Shown in pieces: positions 8,666-17,384 of a stretch of 64,000 nucleotides of DNA. The stretch's first letter is position 1; every line of letters starts with the position of its first letter. The stretch covers positions 310,001 through 374,000 of the forward strand of contig OY970387.1 of assembly GCA_963719485.1 (NCBI GenBank), in the 5' to 3' direction. Under the pieces are notes generated by a model. The model was given only the letters and a program-made list of their open reading frames with translations. It was not told the origin of the DNA and searched no databases. The position numbers were made by a program, and so were the translations under genes. The DNA comes from Bog-473 sp963719485. GTDB lineage: Bacteria; Actinomycetota; Acidimicrobiia; Acidimicrobiales; RAAP-2.

Positions 8666-11594
8666 CCTCACCCACCCCGCTCTGCGCCCACGGAGGCCTT
8701 CGCGCCTCACCGGGACCTACTCACCGCGCCCATTGATCGCCGTCATGGGGCTGGGCGCCATCCTGCCCATGAGCGCCCTGACCTTCGTCCTCCTGCTGCC
8801 CCAGATGCAGGACGCGTACCACCAGGACCTCTCGATCCTGGCCCTGCTGGCCGTCCAGCAGTTGCAGACGGGCCTCGGTCCCGACCTCGTCCTGGCCCTG
8901 GTGGCCAATCAGACCTCGCGGACCCGGGTCCTGGTCGGGGCGGGCGGATTCTTCACCGCGGCGGCCGGCGTCCTGTGGCTGGCCGGTGTGTTCCCCAACC
9001 AGATCCTGCTCTACGCCGGCGCCATCGGCGTGGTGCTCGGCGGCGGCGCGCTGACCTCGACCCAGAACTCCCTCCTGTGCGACTACTACCCGGTCAGCCT
9101 CCGACCGCGCGTGATCCTGGCCCAGCGGACGGCCCTCGTGTTCGGCCTCAGCCTGTCCCCGCTCATCGTGGGAACACTGGCCTACGCGTTCGGGTGGCAG
9201 GCGTCGTTCTTCGTTCTGGCTGCCGGTGCCCTCGTCTTCGTGGTGCTCGCCGCCCGGCTCCCGGACCCGGTCCCTGCCGGCGGCCTCACGGGAGGCGACC
9301 CGGACCACGCCGAACCGCCGGTCGAGCCGGCCACGCTGCCCGAGGCCGCCCGCGTCATCGCCACCACCCGATCCCTCCGCCTGATCTACTACTCGCTCCC
9401 GTTCCTCCTCGGGACCGTGCTCGGCCTCACGTTCTACGCCACGGCGTACTTCGAGAACGTCTTCCACCAGGACGCGGCGCACCGCGCCCTGCTCTTCGGC
9501 CTGGCCGAGCCCGGAGCGGTCATCGGTCTGGTCGTCGGCACGATGGTCCTGCCCCGACGCATCGCCGCCGACCCGGGGAGGGCGGTGCGCACGATCGCCT
9601 GGCTTGCAGTCGCTGCCGCCGTCGGGGCAGCCGGCCTGGCCCTGGCGCCCGATGTGGCCGTGGCCTACGCCGCCCAGCTGGTCTTCGCCACCGCCTCCGC
9701 CGTGGTGATCGCCGGTGTGTACGCCATGCTCTCGGTGGCGCTGCCGACCCGCATGATCACCTTGGGCTTCGGGCTCTCCACGGTCTGGCTGACCTTCGGC
9801 GCTCTCCTCATCGGTCCCCCCGGGGGGGTCCCCACCGTCAATTCCCTCATCACCGATGCCTTCGGCTACCGCGCCTCGTTCTGGCTCTTCGTTCCGCTGT
9901 TCGTCATCGGCGCGTCGCTTCTCCGTTCGGCCTCCCGATTCGTGGCCGAGGACATCGCGAAGCGCAGGATCACCGAGGCGGCCGATGCGATCGTGCGCCA
10001 GGAACGGGCCGACGGGACGGCCCATCTCCTCATGGTCCGCTCGCTCGATGCCGGCTATGACGGCGTCCAGGTCGTCTTCGGCGTGGACCTCGACGTGGGC
10101 GACGGCGAGATGGTGGCGGTGCTCGGCACCAACGGCGCCGGCAAGTCGACGCTCATGCGGGCCATCTCCGGCCTGGTGGTGCCGACGGCCGGGGAGGTCA
10201 TGTTCGACGGCACGGCCATCACCACCTACGAGGCCCACCGGATCACCGAGGCCGGCATCCTGCAGGTGCCCGGAGGTCGCGGCATCTTTCCCGGGCTCAC
10301 CGTGGCCGAGTGCCTGCGGGTGGCCGGTTGGCTGTACGACAGCGACGACCAGGACCTGGCCCGGGCCACCGAGACGGTGCTCGAATACTTCCCCGCCCTG
10401 TCCCACCGCTTGCACACCCCGGCAGGCTCACTCTCGGGTGGCGAGCAGCAGATGCTCAGCCTCTCCATGGCCTTCATCGCCAAACCGAAGCTGCTGATCA
10501 TCGACGAGCTCTCCCTGGGGCTCGCCCCGACCGTGATCGAGAGCCTGCTGGGCATCGTCAAGGGCATCCACGACAACGGCTCCGCCGTCATCCTGGTCGA
10601 GCAGTCGATCAACCTCGCCCTTCGGCTCTGCGATCGGGCCATCTTCATGGAGAAGGGTCAGGTGGTCTTCTCCGGGTCGACGGCCGACCTGCTCGACCGC
10701 CAGGACATCGTCCGGGCCGTGCTCCTCGGCGGAGCCGACGACTCGCCGACCGACACGACCCCGGCGGTCACCGTCGACAGAGCAGACCGCGCGCCGCGGG
10801 CCGACGTACCCGTGGATGCCGACCACGCCGTGTTGTCGGCCCGTGAGCTCTACCAGCGCTTCGGCGGCGTGGTAGCAGTCGATGACGTCGACCTCGACCT
10901 CTACCAGGGCGAGATCCTGGGCCTGCTCGGGCCGAACGGGGCCGGAAAGACCACCATCTTCGAACTGCTCTCGGGCGAGCGACGCTCCCAGCGAGGGCGG
11001 ATCACCATGGGAGAGGACGACATCACGTCCTGGCCCGCCTATCGAAGAGCGGAACACGGGCTCGGTCGCTCCTTCCAGGCCGCCCGCCTGTGGCCGGGCC
11101 TCACGGTGCACGAATCCGTGATCATGGCGATCTCACACCACGTCTCTTCGCCCGGGGCGGCGGCAGCCATGCTGGGTCTCCCGACCGTGCGCCGATCCGA
11201 GCGCCGCCTCAGCCAGGCCGCCGATGAGATTCTCGAGCCGCTCGGGCTCGCGCAATACGCGGACCAACTGACCTCCGATCTTTCGACGGGTGTGCGACGC
11301 CTTCTCGAGTTGGCCGTGATCATCGCCATGGGCCCCAGCATCGTCCTGCTCGACGAGCCGTCCGCCGGCCTGGCCCAGGCCGAGACCGAAGCCATGGCGC
11401 CGGTCCTGCTCGAAACCAAGCGCCGCCTCGACTGTTCGATGATCCTCATCGAGCACGACATGGGCTTGTTGCGACAGTTGGCCGATCGGGCCATCGCCCT
11501 CGACGCCGGCGCCGTCGTCACGACGGGGAATCCAGAGGACGTCCTGAATCATCCGTATGTGATCGAGTCATATCTCGGGGTCGCCGCCCCGTGA
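8658..11594 (+). CDS. MFS-LivF-LivG triple fusion transporter protein, locus A
   Basis: 978 residues from the ATG at 8658, which overlaps the permease stop. Residues about 15-440 are an MFS-like domain with roughly 12 hydrophobic segments; its motif A region reads LALVANQTSRTRV, so the usual Asp and GRK are missing. Residues about 456-700 are a LivF-type ATPase: Walker A GTNGAGKST near 490, signature LSGGEQQ, Walker B LLIIDELSLGLAP. Residues about 725-978 are a LivG-type ATPase: GPNGAGKTT near 758, a divergent signature LSTGVRR, Walker B IVLLDEPSAGLA and H-loop IEHD. One chain thus supplies both ATPases plus an MFS module for the fused permease upstream. Whether the MFS part transports or only anchors is unknown. 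Confidence 0.93.
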   Translation: MADLTHPALRPRRPSRLTGTYSPRPLIAVMGLGAILPMSALTFVLLLPQMQDAYHQDLSILALLAVQQLQTGLGPDLVLALVANQTSRTRVLVGAGGFFTAAAGVLWLAGVFPNQILLYAGAIGVVLGGGALTSTQNSLLCDYYPVSLRPRVILAQRTALVFGLSLSPLIVGTLAYAFGWQASFFVLAAGALVFVVLAARLPDPVPAGGLTGGDPDHAEPPVEPATLPEAARVIATTRSLRLIYYSLPFLLGTVLGLTFYATAYFENVFHQDAAHRALLFGLAEPGAVIGLVVGTMVLPRRIAADPGRAVRTIAWLAVAAAVGAAGLALAPDVAVAYAAQLVFATASAVVIAGVYAMLSVALPTRMITLGFGLSTVWLTFGALLIGPPGGVPTVNSLITDAFGYRASFWLFVPLFVIGASLLRSASRFVAEDIAKRRITEAADAIVRQERADGTAHLLMVRSLDAGYDGVQVVFGVDLDVGDGEMVAVLGTNGAGKSTLMRAISGLVVPTAGEVMFDGTAITTYEAHRITEAGILQVPGGRGIFPGLTVAECLRVAGWLYDSDDQDLARATETVLEYFPALSHRLHTPAGSLSGGEQQMLSLSMAFIAKPKLLIIDELSLGLAPTVIESLLGIVKGIHDNGSAVILVEQSINLALRLCDRAIFMEKGQVVFSGSTADLLDRQDIVRAVLLGGADDSPTDTTPAVTVDRADRAPRADVPVDADHAVLSARELYQRFGGVVAVDDVDLDLYQGEILGLLGPNGAGKTTIFELLSGERRSQRGRITMGEDDITSWPAYRRAEHGLGRSFQAARLWPGLTVHESVIMAISHHVSSPGAAAAMLGLPTVRRSERRLSQAADEILEPLGLAQYADQLTSDLSTGVRRLLELAVIIAMGPSIVLLDEPSAGLAQAETEAMAPVLLETKRRLDCSMILIEHDMGLLRQLADRAIALDAGAVVTTGNPEDVLNHPYVIESYLGVAAP

Positions 11595-12808
11595 GCCGTC
11601 GCCCCCGCCATGCGGTGGTCGGCCTCGTTGGTGTGGCCATGGCCGCCATGGTCCTTACGTCCTGCCACACCGCGCCCCGCCTCGGCGTGCCCACGACCGT
11701 CTATCCGGTCACAGGTCACTGCGACACCTCGGCCGTCGTCGAGGTGGGCGCCTCGCTTCCTCTGAGCGGGTCCGACAGCGAGGCCGGACACGCGCAACTG
11801 CTCGGCCTCGAGTTGGGCGTCAATCGGGTCAACGCCGCCGGAGGCGTCCTGACGGCCCATCGGTGTCTGGAGTTGCTCTACAAGGACGACGGCTCCGATC
11901 CCGCTGTCGACAATCAGGCCCTGTTGGACCTGGTGAACCGGGAAAAGGTCTCGTTTCTCGTGGGACCCTTCCTGGCCCTCGAAAATCCGGCCAACGTCGA
12001 CCACATAGGTGCGCTCGGTACCGCCGCCGCCAGCTACTCCGCTCTCGCGGTGACCTTCAAACCCAGTGAGTTCCCCAACACCTTCCCAATCGCATCATCG
12101 ATGGCGAACCAGGCCAGCGTGCTGGTGGCGGCGGCCAAGCGGCGGCACCTCGACCGCGTCGCCCTTGTTCGCTCCAGCTCGGAGGTGGCCGTCGAGGGGG
12201 CCACCGCATTCCGGAAGGACGCCCGCTCGGCCGGTCTCACCGTGACCGCAACCACCTTCGTTGTCGATTCCCGCACAGCCGCGACCTCGGCATGGACCGA
12301 CCTCGGGGCGGGGCACCCGAGCGCGGTGGTGGTCTTCGACAGCGGATCGACTCTGGCCCCGTTGCTCACGGCCCGCCGAAGCGCCGGCTCGACACTGCCC
12401 GTCCTCGCCTCCACGCTGGGCGCTGCGGTGCAACCGAGTGCGGCCGTCGACGGAGTCGAGGTGATCGTGTCGAAGTCGTTGGTGGTTTCGCACCGCGTTC
12501 CTGTCAGTCTGCAGTCGTTCCGTGCCCGGGTGCTCCGCGCACTCCATCAGGTCCGGCTCAGCGGCCCTATCACGCCCTATGCGCAGGGGTACGACGCCCT
12601 TCAGCTCTTCGCCAGCTCCGCCAACGGAGTCAACGCCGATGACTCGGGCAGCATCCGCACCTTCATCGAGAACGCCAACTTCGAGGGACTCCTCGGGACA
12701 TACGACTACACCTCGAGCGATCACGAGGGATTGGCCGCGTCACAACTCGCAGTCGCTCCGCTCGGTGCGCTGTCCAATGGGCTCTACATGGTGGCAGCTT
12801 CGAGCTAA
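11591..12808 (+). CDS. Lipoprotein ABC substrate-binding protein, HAAT type, locus A
   Basis: 405 residues. The GTG start overlaps the stop of the MFS-ATPase fusion (GTGA), so it is the last gene of the operon. The N-terminus has an Arg-rich start, a hydrophobic core and the lipobox LTSC (Cys25), so it should be lipid-anchored outside the membrane. The mature part begins with VEVGASLPLSGSDSEAG, the start of the first lobe in type-I binding proteins (Peripla_BP_6), and has VNAAGGV, a class hallmark. It differs in sequence and anchoring from the other binding protein of this locus (4541-6241), so the transporter may take more than one ligand. Confidence 0.9.
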   Translation: MSRRPRHAVVGLVGVAMAAMVLTSCHTAPRLGVPTTVYPVTGHCDTSAVVEVGASLPLSGSDSEAGHAQLLGLELGVNRVNAAGGVLTAHRCLELLYKDDGSDPAVDNQALLDLVNREKVSFLVGPFLALENPANVDHIGALGTAAASYSALAVTFKPSEFPNTFPIASSMANQASVLVAAAKRRHLDRVALVRSSSEVAVEGATAFRKDARSAGLTVTATTFVVDSRTAATSAWTDLGAGHPSAVVVFDSGSTLAPLLTARRSAGSTLPVLASTLGAAVQPSAAVDGVEVIVSKSLVVSHRVPVSLQSFRARVLRALHQVRLSGPITPYAQGYDALQLFASSANGVNADDSGSIRTFIENANFEGLLGTYDYTSSDHEGLAASQLAVAPLGALSNGLYMVAASS

Positions 12809-12903
12809 GGGATCACTGAGCTTCGTTCGGTCACGTACGTCCACGCTCCACTGCAATGGGAGGGGGTACGGGGCCTCTGCGCTGACTCCTTCAAGCCTGC
12901 AAT

Positions 12904-13748
12904 TCAGCTTCCCGTCGATGGTGGCCGCCCGATACCGCGCATGAACTCGTTGATGTCCGGCGCATTGCGATCGACGGGTTCGGAGTAGAAGCGACCGCCG
13001 ATGATGGTGTCGGTGCCCGCGTCGACTTCCCAGATGATGACGGCCGCCATCTCCAGTCCAGTTCCGGTGGCGGACAACTCGGTCCAGATCTCATTCCGTT
13101 GACCACCTTCCGCAGAACGGCTATCGACAGGTCGGGCTGGGTGTCGAAGAGGTACGTGAGGTTCGCGATCTCTTGTGTCCGGCCCATGAAGCCTCGGGCC
13201 GGCTTCTGGAGAACGATCATCTCGAAGTCGGCATGCAAGACATGTTCGAGCTTTTCGAAGTCGCGATTCTCGCATGAGGCGAAGAAACGGTCAGCAGCGT
13301 CCTTCGGCTGTACGGCTGGGGGGACAGGAGCGGGGTTCAGGCTGCGGACGAAGTCGCCCAAGGGGACGCCGTCCAGAACCAGCCTGTCGGTAAAGACCCG
13401 TCCCCGGCGGATTCTGCCGTCCGCGACCTCGAGGATGTTCATGCTCGGCATCATCGTGCCATCGGCGTGCTCGACGTACGCCTCGATATAGATGCGGTTG
13501 CCGACCACGTCCGCCGATACGACCTCGAAGCGGCTTTCGCGATTCCTCTCCCGAATGAGCGCCCACGCCTGCCGGTAGGTCTCGACCCCGCGCCAACTCC
13601 GGTCAGGCCGCAGCGGATGGACCACCTCAACGTCAGGGTCACAGCACGAGACGAGCGCGTCGAGGTCCTTGTCTTCCTGGGCCTTCAAGTACCGCTGGAG
13701 CACAAGGGTCGCGTCATCCGCCTGGCCCCCTCCGGCCGGCGTGGTCAT
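12904..13748 (-). CDS. Tandem SnoaL-like (NTF2-fold) protein, frameshifted
   Basis: The N-terminal domain (residues about 10-125) and a second domain beginning near residue 142 both look like NTF2/SnoaL folds; DKDLDALVSCCDPDVEVVHP is a typical SnoaL opening. After VLRKVVNG (about 13100) the first frame becomes Ser/Pro/Arg-rich, while another frame continues the second domain (NEIWTELSATGTG, VIIWEVDAGTD, GRFYSEPVDR) and stops at 12904. Restoring one base after the GG of the VVNG codons joins the frames without loss. The start ATG overlaps the stop of the SDR gene at 13745 (ATGA). Possible role: cyclase, isomerase or small-molecule binding, together with the SDR. Confidence 0.72.
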
Positions 13749-14539
13749 CGGGCCATCTCCCCCGCGTCGACGAAGAGTGTGCTGCCGGTCATGAACAGGG
13801 ACAGGTCACTGGCGCAGAACAGCACCACTCGCGCGACGTCGTCAGGCCGGCCCGCCCGGCCCAACGGTCCCGCGAGCGCCGCTTCCAGATCGATGTGCTT
13901 CAATTTCTCTTCAACACCCGCAGTGATGATGGTGGTCGGAGCGACGGCAAGTACTCGTATGGCATGCGAGGCGAACTCCAACGCCATCTGGCGGGTGAGG
14001 CCGATGATGCCGTGCTTCGACGCGACATAGTGGGCAATGCCGGGGCCTCGTCCGCGGACGCCGGCGATGGAGGACACGTTGACGATGACGCCGCCCCGTT
14101 CGGTGGCGATCATGCGCCGGGCGGCCTCGCGACCGCCGACAAACGTGCCTCGAAGATTCGTATCGAGCACCCAATCCCATTCCTCGTCGGTGGTCTCGAG
14201 TACGGGTGTCGATGGATACACACCGGCGTTGTTCACCCAGATGTCGATACCGCCCAGGTGCTGGACAGCGAAATCAGCTGTCTCTGCGATCGACGAGGAG
14301 TGCGCAGCATCAAGCGGCGTGGCGAAAGCGGGCACACCGAAACGACCACCGATCTCCTCAGCTCGGGACTGGGCACCCATCTCGTCGGTGTCGCCGATCA
14401 CCAGCGATGCGCCGGCTTCGGCCAAACGGCAGGCGATGGCAGCACCCAGGCCCCTGGCGCCGCCGGTCACCACCGCACGTCTGCCCTTCAGGGAGACGAG
14501 GTCTCGCAGCGGTTGATCAGTCAGGTCAGGGACAGACAT
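13745..14539 (-). CDS. SDR family NAD(P)-dependent oxidoreductase
   Basis: 264 residues from the ATG at 14539; the longer upstream extension to 14677 is Gln/Pro/Arg-rich and unlike an SDR N-terminus. Classical SDR: glycine motif TGGARGLG near residue 24, NNAG near 97, the Ser of VNVSS, and YVASK as catalytic Tyr and Lys. It should reduce or oxidise a carbonyl/alcohol with NAD(P)H. The downstream SnoaL-like gene overlaps it by 4 bases, a pairing often seen in catabolic or biosynthetic cassettes. Substrate unknown. Confidence 0.9.
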   Translation of the reverse strand: MSVPDLTDQPLRDLVSLKGRRAVVTGGARGLGAAIACRLAEAGASLVIGDTDEMGAQSRAEEIGGRFGVPAFATPLDAAHSSSIAETADFAVQHLGGIDIWVNNAGVYPSTPVLETTDEEWDWVLDTNLRGTFVGGREAARRMIATERGGVIVNVSSIAGVRGRGPGIAHYVASKHGIIGLTRQMALEFASHAIRVLAVAPTTIITAGVEEKLKHIDLEAALAGPLGRAGRPDDVARVVLFCASDLSLFMTGSTLFVDAGEMAR

Positions 14540-14700
14540 ATTGCGGTACGGAGCAGAGTATCGCTGGGCGGCGCATCGTGGTCCATGAGGTTGTTGCTGC
14601 GCTCCGGTCAGCACCAGAGATCGACCCTCGACAAAACCGACGGATCGGCCGAGAGTGCCCCTACGTCCCGGAGACAACGGACACGCATATCGTAAGGAAG

Positions 14701-15105
14701 GTGCCCGAGCACTTCAGTTACGCCATCGACAAGCGCTACCTGCCCGTGGTGTTGCCCTTTTTGCTACGGCCCGCAAGGGACGGCGTGACACTTACTGATG
14801 AGGGATCTTTCGTCGCCACCTTCGGCCTCTTCAAGATCGCGACGCCCCGTTCAAACATCACCGGTGGGCACATCACCCGGAACTATCGCTGGTGGACCGC
14901 GTTCGGGGTTCGCATGTCACGTGTCGACGACGGTCTGACGTTTGGAACGAACCACGACGCCGGCGTCTGCATTCATTTTGCAGAGAGAGTGCCGTCGCCA
15001 CTTCGGCGAAGCGGCCATTCGGCACTCACCGTGACCGTGGCCGACTTGGAGGGACTCACAACGGCGTTAGGCGGGGACAGAGAGGAACCAGCGTCATCAG
15101 CCTGA
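14701..15105 (+). CDS. Conserved actinobacterial hypothetical protein
   Basis: 134 residues from a GTG at 14701, preceded directly by TAAGGAAG. The protein is rich in beta-prone sequence (TFGLFKIATPRSNI, HITRNYRWWTAFGVRMS, DGLTFGTN) and ends with an alternating segment (SALTVTVADLEGL). I recall similar short proteins of unknown function in actinomycetes but cannot name a domain. No signal peptide, membrane segment or catalytic motif is seen; cytoplasmic location is assumed. It stands alone, divergent from the SDR at 13745-14539 with about 160 bases between them. The start is uncertain by a few codons. Confidence 0.7.
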   Translation: MPEHFSYAIDKRYLPVVLPFLLRPARDGVTLTDEGSFVATFGLFKIATPRSNITGGHITRNYRWWTAFGVRMSRVDDGLTFGTNHDAGVCIHFAERVPSPLRRSGHSALTVTVADLEGLTTALGGDREEPASSA

Positions 15106-15118
15106 CGGACAGGCCACG

Positions 15119-15137
15119 AGGCCGGACGCGGGCCTTT
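15119..15137 (+). terminator. Possible hairpin terminator after the 14701-15105 gene
   Basis: AGGCC, a 7-base loop and GGCCT, followed by TT, lie 14 bases after the stop codon. The stem is short (5 bp) and there is no real T tract, so support is weak. Confidence 0.3.
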
Positions 15138-15212
15138 CCGTAATCGAACGACCTGCCCGTTCGCCGGGACAATGACACGCACTGCGGCGCCCTGGCCCAT
15201 TAGGCTCGACTC

Positions 15213-15485
15213 ATGGGTCAAGGCGATATTCCAACGTCAAGGGGTGGCCCATTCCGACGTCGGCGGGAGAAGCGTCAGCTCGAACAATTGGCCGAGGCAT
15301 CCGAACGGGAAGTCACACCAATGACGGGCACGGCTCATGTCAGGGTTATCGAGGATCAGGCTGACGCAAGCGACAAGGATCTCGGGAAAACGGACACCGA
15401 GTCACCGGTCACCGACTCGCTGCCCATTCGGACCGGTGGCTTTCACGTACGAGCGGTGCCCATCGATCAACCGTTTGGCGAATGA
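15213..15485 (+). CDS. Possible small hypothetical protein
   Basis: 90 codons from an ATG at 15213. The product is highly charged and hydrophilic (RRRREKRQLEQLAEASERE, then Asp/Thr-rich), with no membrane segment or known motif. Third-position G+C is lower than in neighbouring genes. No clear ribosome site precedes the ATG. It fills an otherwise empty gap between the 14701 gene and the convergent DUF998-like gene. It may be a real small protein or chance; no function can be given. Confidence 0.35.
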   Translation: MGQGDIPTSRGGPFRRRREKRQLEQLAEASEREVTPMTGTAHVRVIEDQADASDKDLGKTDTESPVTDSLPIRTGGFHVRAVPIDQPFGE

Positions 15486-15533
15486 GCGAGGGGCCGACGG
15501 CCTGTCCACGCAGAGACGTGGGCCCAGTCCTCG

Positions 15534-16268
15534 CTAGGTGTATTTGTGGGACCGCTTCGGGTTGAATCGCCAGATGTAGAGACCGAAGGTGATCAACCAA
15601 ATTGTCACGGGATAGGCAGCGAGTCGCTCCATAATTCCACGACCGATACCAAAATACCTGTGAGAAGCGAAACACAGAAGTGCGGCAAGCGCGAGGCTGC
15701 TGAACGTCAGCATGGAGCGCCGCATGGACTCCGGCAGCGTGAGCACGGCCCCCAGAACCAGGATGGCGACGTTGCCGATTGCGATCGCGAGAAAGGCTCC
15801 AATGATGTGCATGGTCCGATTCTCGTTCTCGGGAAAGAATCCCACGAGGATCGAACCGAGGCCTGCCAATGCCATCAAACCGAAACCGATCATGGCGGCG
15901 CGTCGCTCGCGAGGGACTCTCTCGGTGAACTCGTGGTAGAGCAGAGCCGAGCCGATCACCATGATCAGGCCGAGCAGAACGAAGCCGGCGTAGTCCATCA
16001 GCCACCAACGTGGTGAACAAATTGGCGGAGAGCCATAGCCGCCACAACTGGTTTCGCCCAGATCGCTGATCGAGTTCGAAACCAAGCTGTAGCTCGGGAT
16101 GAAGACCCAAGCCACGATGATCTGAACCACGAAGTAGAGCGCTGCAGCGGTGAAAATGACAGGCCCAAGGGAGGGGTGGGCGTCGTGTCTCCCTCCGATC
16201 CATCCGACAAGCCGATTGTTGCTTTGGTATGGAATGCCCACGGAACCGACTGGGTCTTGCTTCTCCAC
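15534..16268 (-). CDS. DUF998-like integral membrane protein
   Basis: 244 residues from a GTG at 16268, chosen because GAGGAGG lies four bases upstream. About six hydrophobic segments are visible (roughly residues 36-56, 92-112, 128-146, 154-176, 185-203, 215-235). The motif VSNSISDLGETSCG after the first helix is typical of DUF998 proteins, as is the FFPENEN loop. Function of the family is not known. It ends convergently with the possible small gene at 15213 and has the 16457-16741 gene upstream on the same strand, separated by a strong hairpin. Confidence 0.82.
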   Translation of the reverse strand: MEKQDPVGSVGIPYQSNNRLVGWIGGRHDAHPSLGPVIFTAAALYFVVQIIVAWVFIPSYSLVSNSISDLGETSCGGYGSPPICSPRWWLMDYAGFVLLGLIMVIGSALLYHEFTERVPRERRAAMIGFGLMALAGLGSILVGFFPENENRTMHIIGAFLAIAIGNVAILVLGAVLTLPESMRRSMLTFSSLALAALLCFASHRYFGIGRGIMERLAAYPVTIWLITFGLYIWRFNPKRSHKYT

Positions 16269-16411
16269 CGACCCTCCTCGCCACTGGTCTCAAGTGGGAC
16301 TGTCCCTCGCATTTGCCTGAGCCTGCAGACATTCCAGGGCCGCAGTCGGCGAGATTCTCGCGATGCCCCTCATTCTGAGAATGTCACGAGTCGCCAGCGG
16401 TGGGTGTTCCT

Positions 16412-16439
16412 GTCACCTCGGTCGAAAGATCGAGGTGAC
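16412..16439 (-). terminator. Strong 12-bp hairpin downstream of the 16457-16741 gene
   Basis: GTCACCTCGGTC pairs with GATCGAGGTGAC (11 Watson-Crick pairs and one G-T) around a GAAA tetraloop. It begins 18 bases after the stop codon at 16457 on the minus strand. There is no T tract, as is common in actinomycetes, so it could end transcription or protect the 3' end. Confidence 0.55.
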
Positions 16440-16456
16440 CGAAGACGGCCCGACAG

Positions 16457-16741
16457 TCAGACTGGGAAGCTCCTGTGGACGGTGAAGCGCGTCACTTCGG
16501 GTTGCGGCATGCCTCCGACCTTCCCGAAGGCCGGTTGCAACCTGGACGAGAAGAACGTGTCCCAGTCGCCTTCCGAATCCCACCATTCGATGACACAGAA
16601 TCCCTCGTCGGTCTTTCCAACGGCGTGTGCGAGCAGGCCGGACGGCTTTCCCTCTTCCTCGTCCCAACCCAGTTCGGCCCGGACATCGTCATATTTGTCG
16701 GTGCCAACTCGCGAAAACTTCATGACCTGACCAATTGCCAT
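16457..16741 (-). CDS. Small dimeric alpha/beta-barrel-like hypothetical protein
   Basis: 94 residues. I prefer the ATG at 16741, five bases after GGGAGG; a GTG just before it is too close to that site. The size and pattern (MKFSRVGTDKYDDV, GLLAHAVGKTDEGFCVIEWWDSEGDWDTFF, then a C-terminal strand VTRFTVHRS) fit the ferredoxin-like fold of ABM/EthD-type dimeric barrel proteins, with EGFCVIEWWDS as the central strand. Function unknown; such proteins bind or degrade small hydrophobic molecules. No signal peptide. A strong hairpin follows it. Confidence 0.72.
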   Translation of the reverse strand: MAIGQVMKFSRVGTDKYDDVRAELGWDEEEGKPSGLLAHAVGKTDEGFCVIEWWDSEGDWDTFFSSRLQPAFGKVGGMPQPEVTRFTVHRSFPV

Positions 16742-16823
16742 CACTGCCTCCCTTTGTGCCTCGACCCGACGTTAGCCCCGGAAGGTCGAGCTGACTCTGG
16801 GACTCGAGAAGTCGAATTGTCAG

Positions 16824-16842
16824 CGTCAGGCAGATCCTGACG
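16824..16842. repeat. Inverted repeat upstream of the 16457-16741 gene
   Basis: CGTCAGG, CAGAT loop, CCTGACG: a perfect 7-bp dyad about 80 bases upstream of the ATG at 16741. It may be an operator or a terminator for transcription coming from the right. Nothing else was recognised in the 16745-17027 gap. Confidence 0.35.
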
Positions 16843-17027
16843 TCCTCGCGTGATGCCCGACGCAGAGGAGCCCTGGGCGACTTCAACCGCCGGGTGTACC
16901 CTCACCATGGCTCATTGAGAGCGCCAGCGTCACCGCTTACGGTGACAAGATCGAGAGGCCCGATGGGTCCCAATGCCAACGGGTGGGCTCGCCGGGCCTG
17001 CCGGCGCGAACTGTTTGGTACCGAATA

Positions 17028-17294
17028 ATGACCGGGGCGTACGACACGGGGATGGAACTTCTCATCGAGTCTGCCCATGAGCTCGAAATGGCAGCCGGTG
17101 CGTGTGAGAGCTCGGAAGATGCAGGGCGCCTCTTCGCACTGGCGGACCGGATCAACAGCTACCTCGCGATGAGCCGTCCGACCACGACCCTTGGAATGCC
17201 CCGGATCGTCTCTGACGACGCGCGGCTCACGGATGAAGACGTGATCCATCGGACAGGAGACTTCGACAGGTCACACATACGTATCCTGGATTGA
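17028..17294 (+). CDS. Hypothetical protein, 88 residues
   Basis: ATG at 17028, with another in-frame ATG at 17052. The product reads as a natural soluble helical protein (MELLIESAHELEMAAGACE, GRLFALADRINSYLAMS) with no known domain. No good ribosome site is seen before either start. It is convergent with the gene ending at 17385. The composition is protein-like and codon use is moderately G+C biased, so I regard it as more likely real than not. No function can be given. Confidence 0.45.
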   Translation: MTGAYDTGMELLIESAHELEMAAGACESSEDAGRLFALADRINSYLAMSRPTTTLGMPRIVSDDARLTDEDVIHRTGDFDRSHIRILD

Positions 17295-17384
17295 ATCCAC
17301 GCGACGACGCCGGCAACGTCCGGCATCTCGACGTCTGCCCGCAGCGCGAGCTCTCAGCGCAGGGGCACCGTCGCCACCCAGTCC

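Noticed and set aside
8658..10020. Idea that the MFS-ATPase fusion is a frameshift or assembly join
   Set aside because: The frame is continuous with even codon bias through the junction, and a second MFS-LivF fusion exists at 49819-52023.
8721..10415. Open frame of 564 codons on the minus strand within the MFS fusion
   Set aside because: Antisense shadow rich in Gly, Glu, His, Asp and Gln with no domain.
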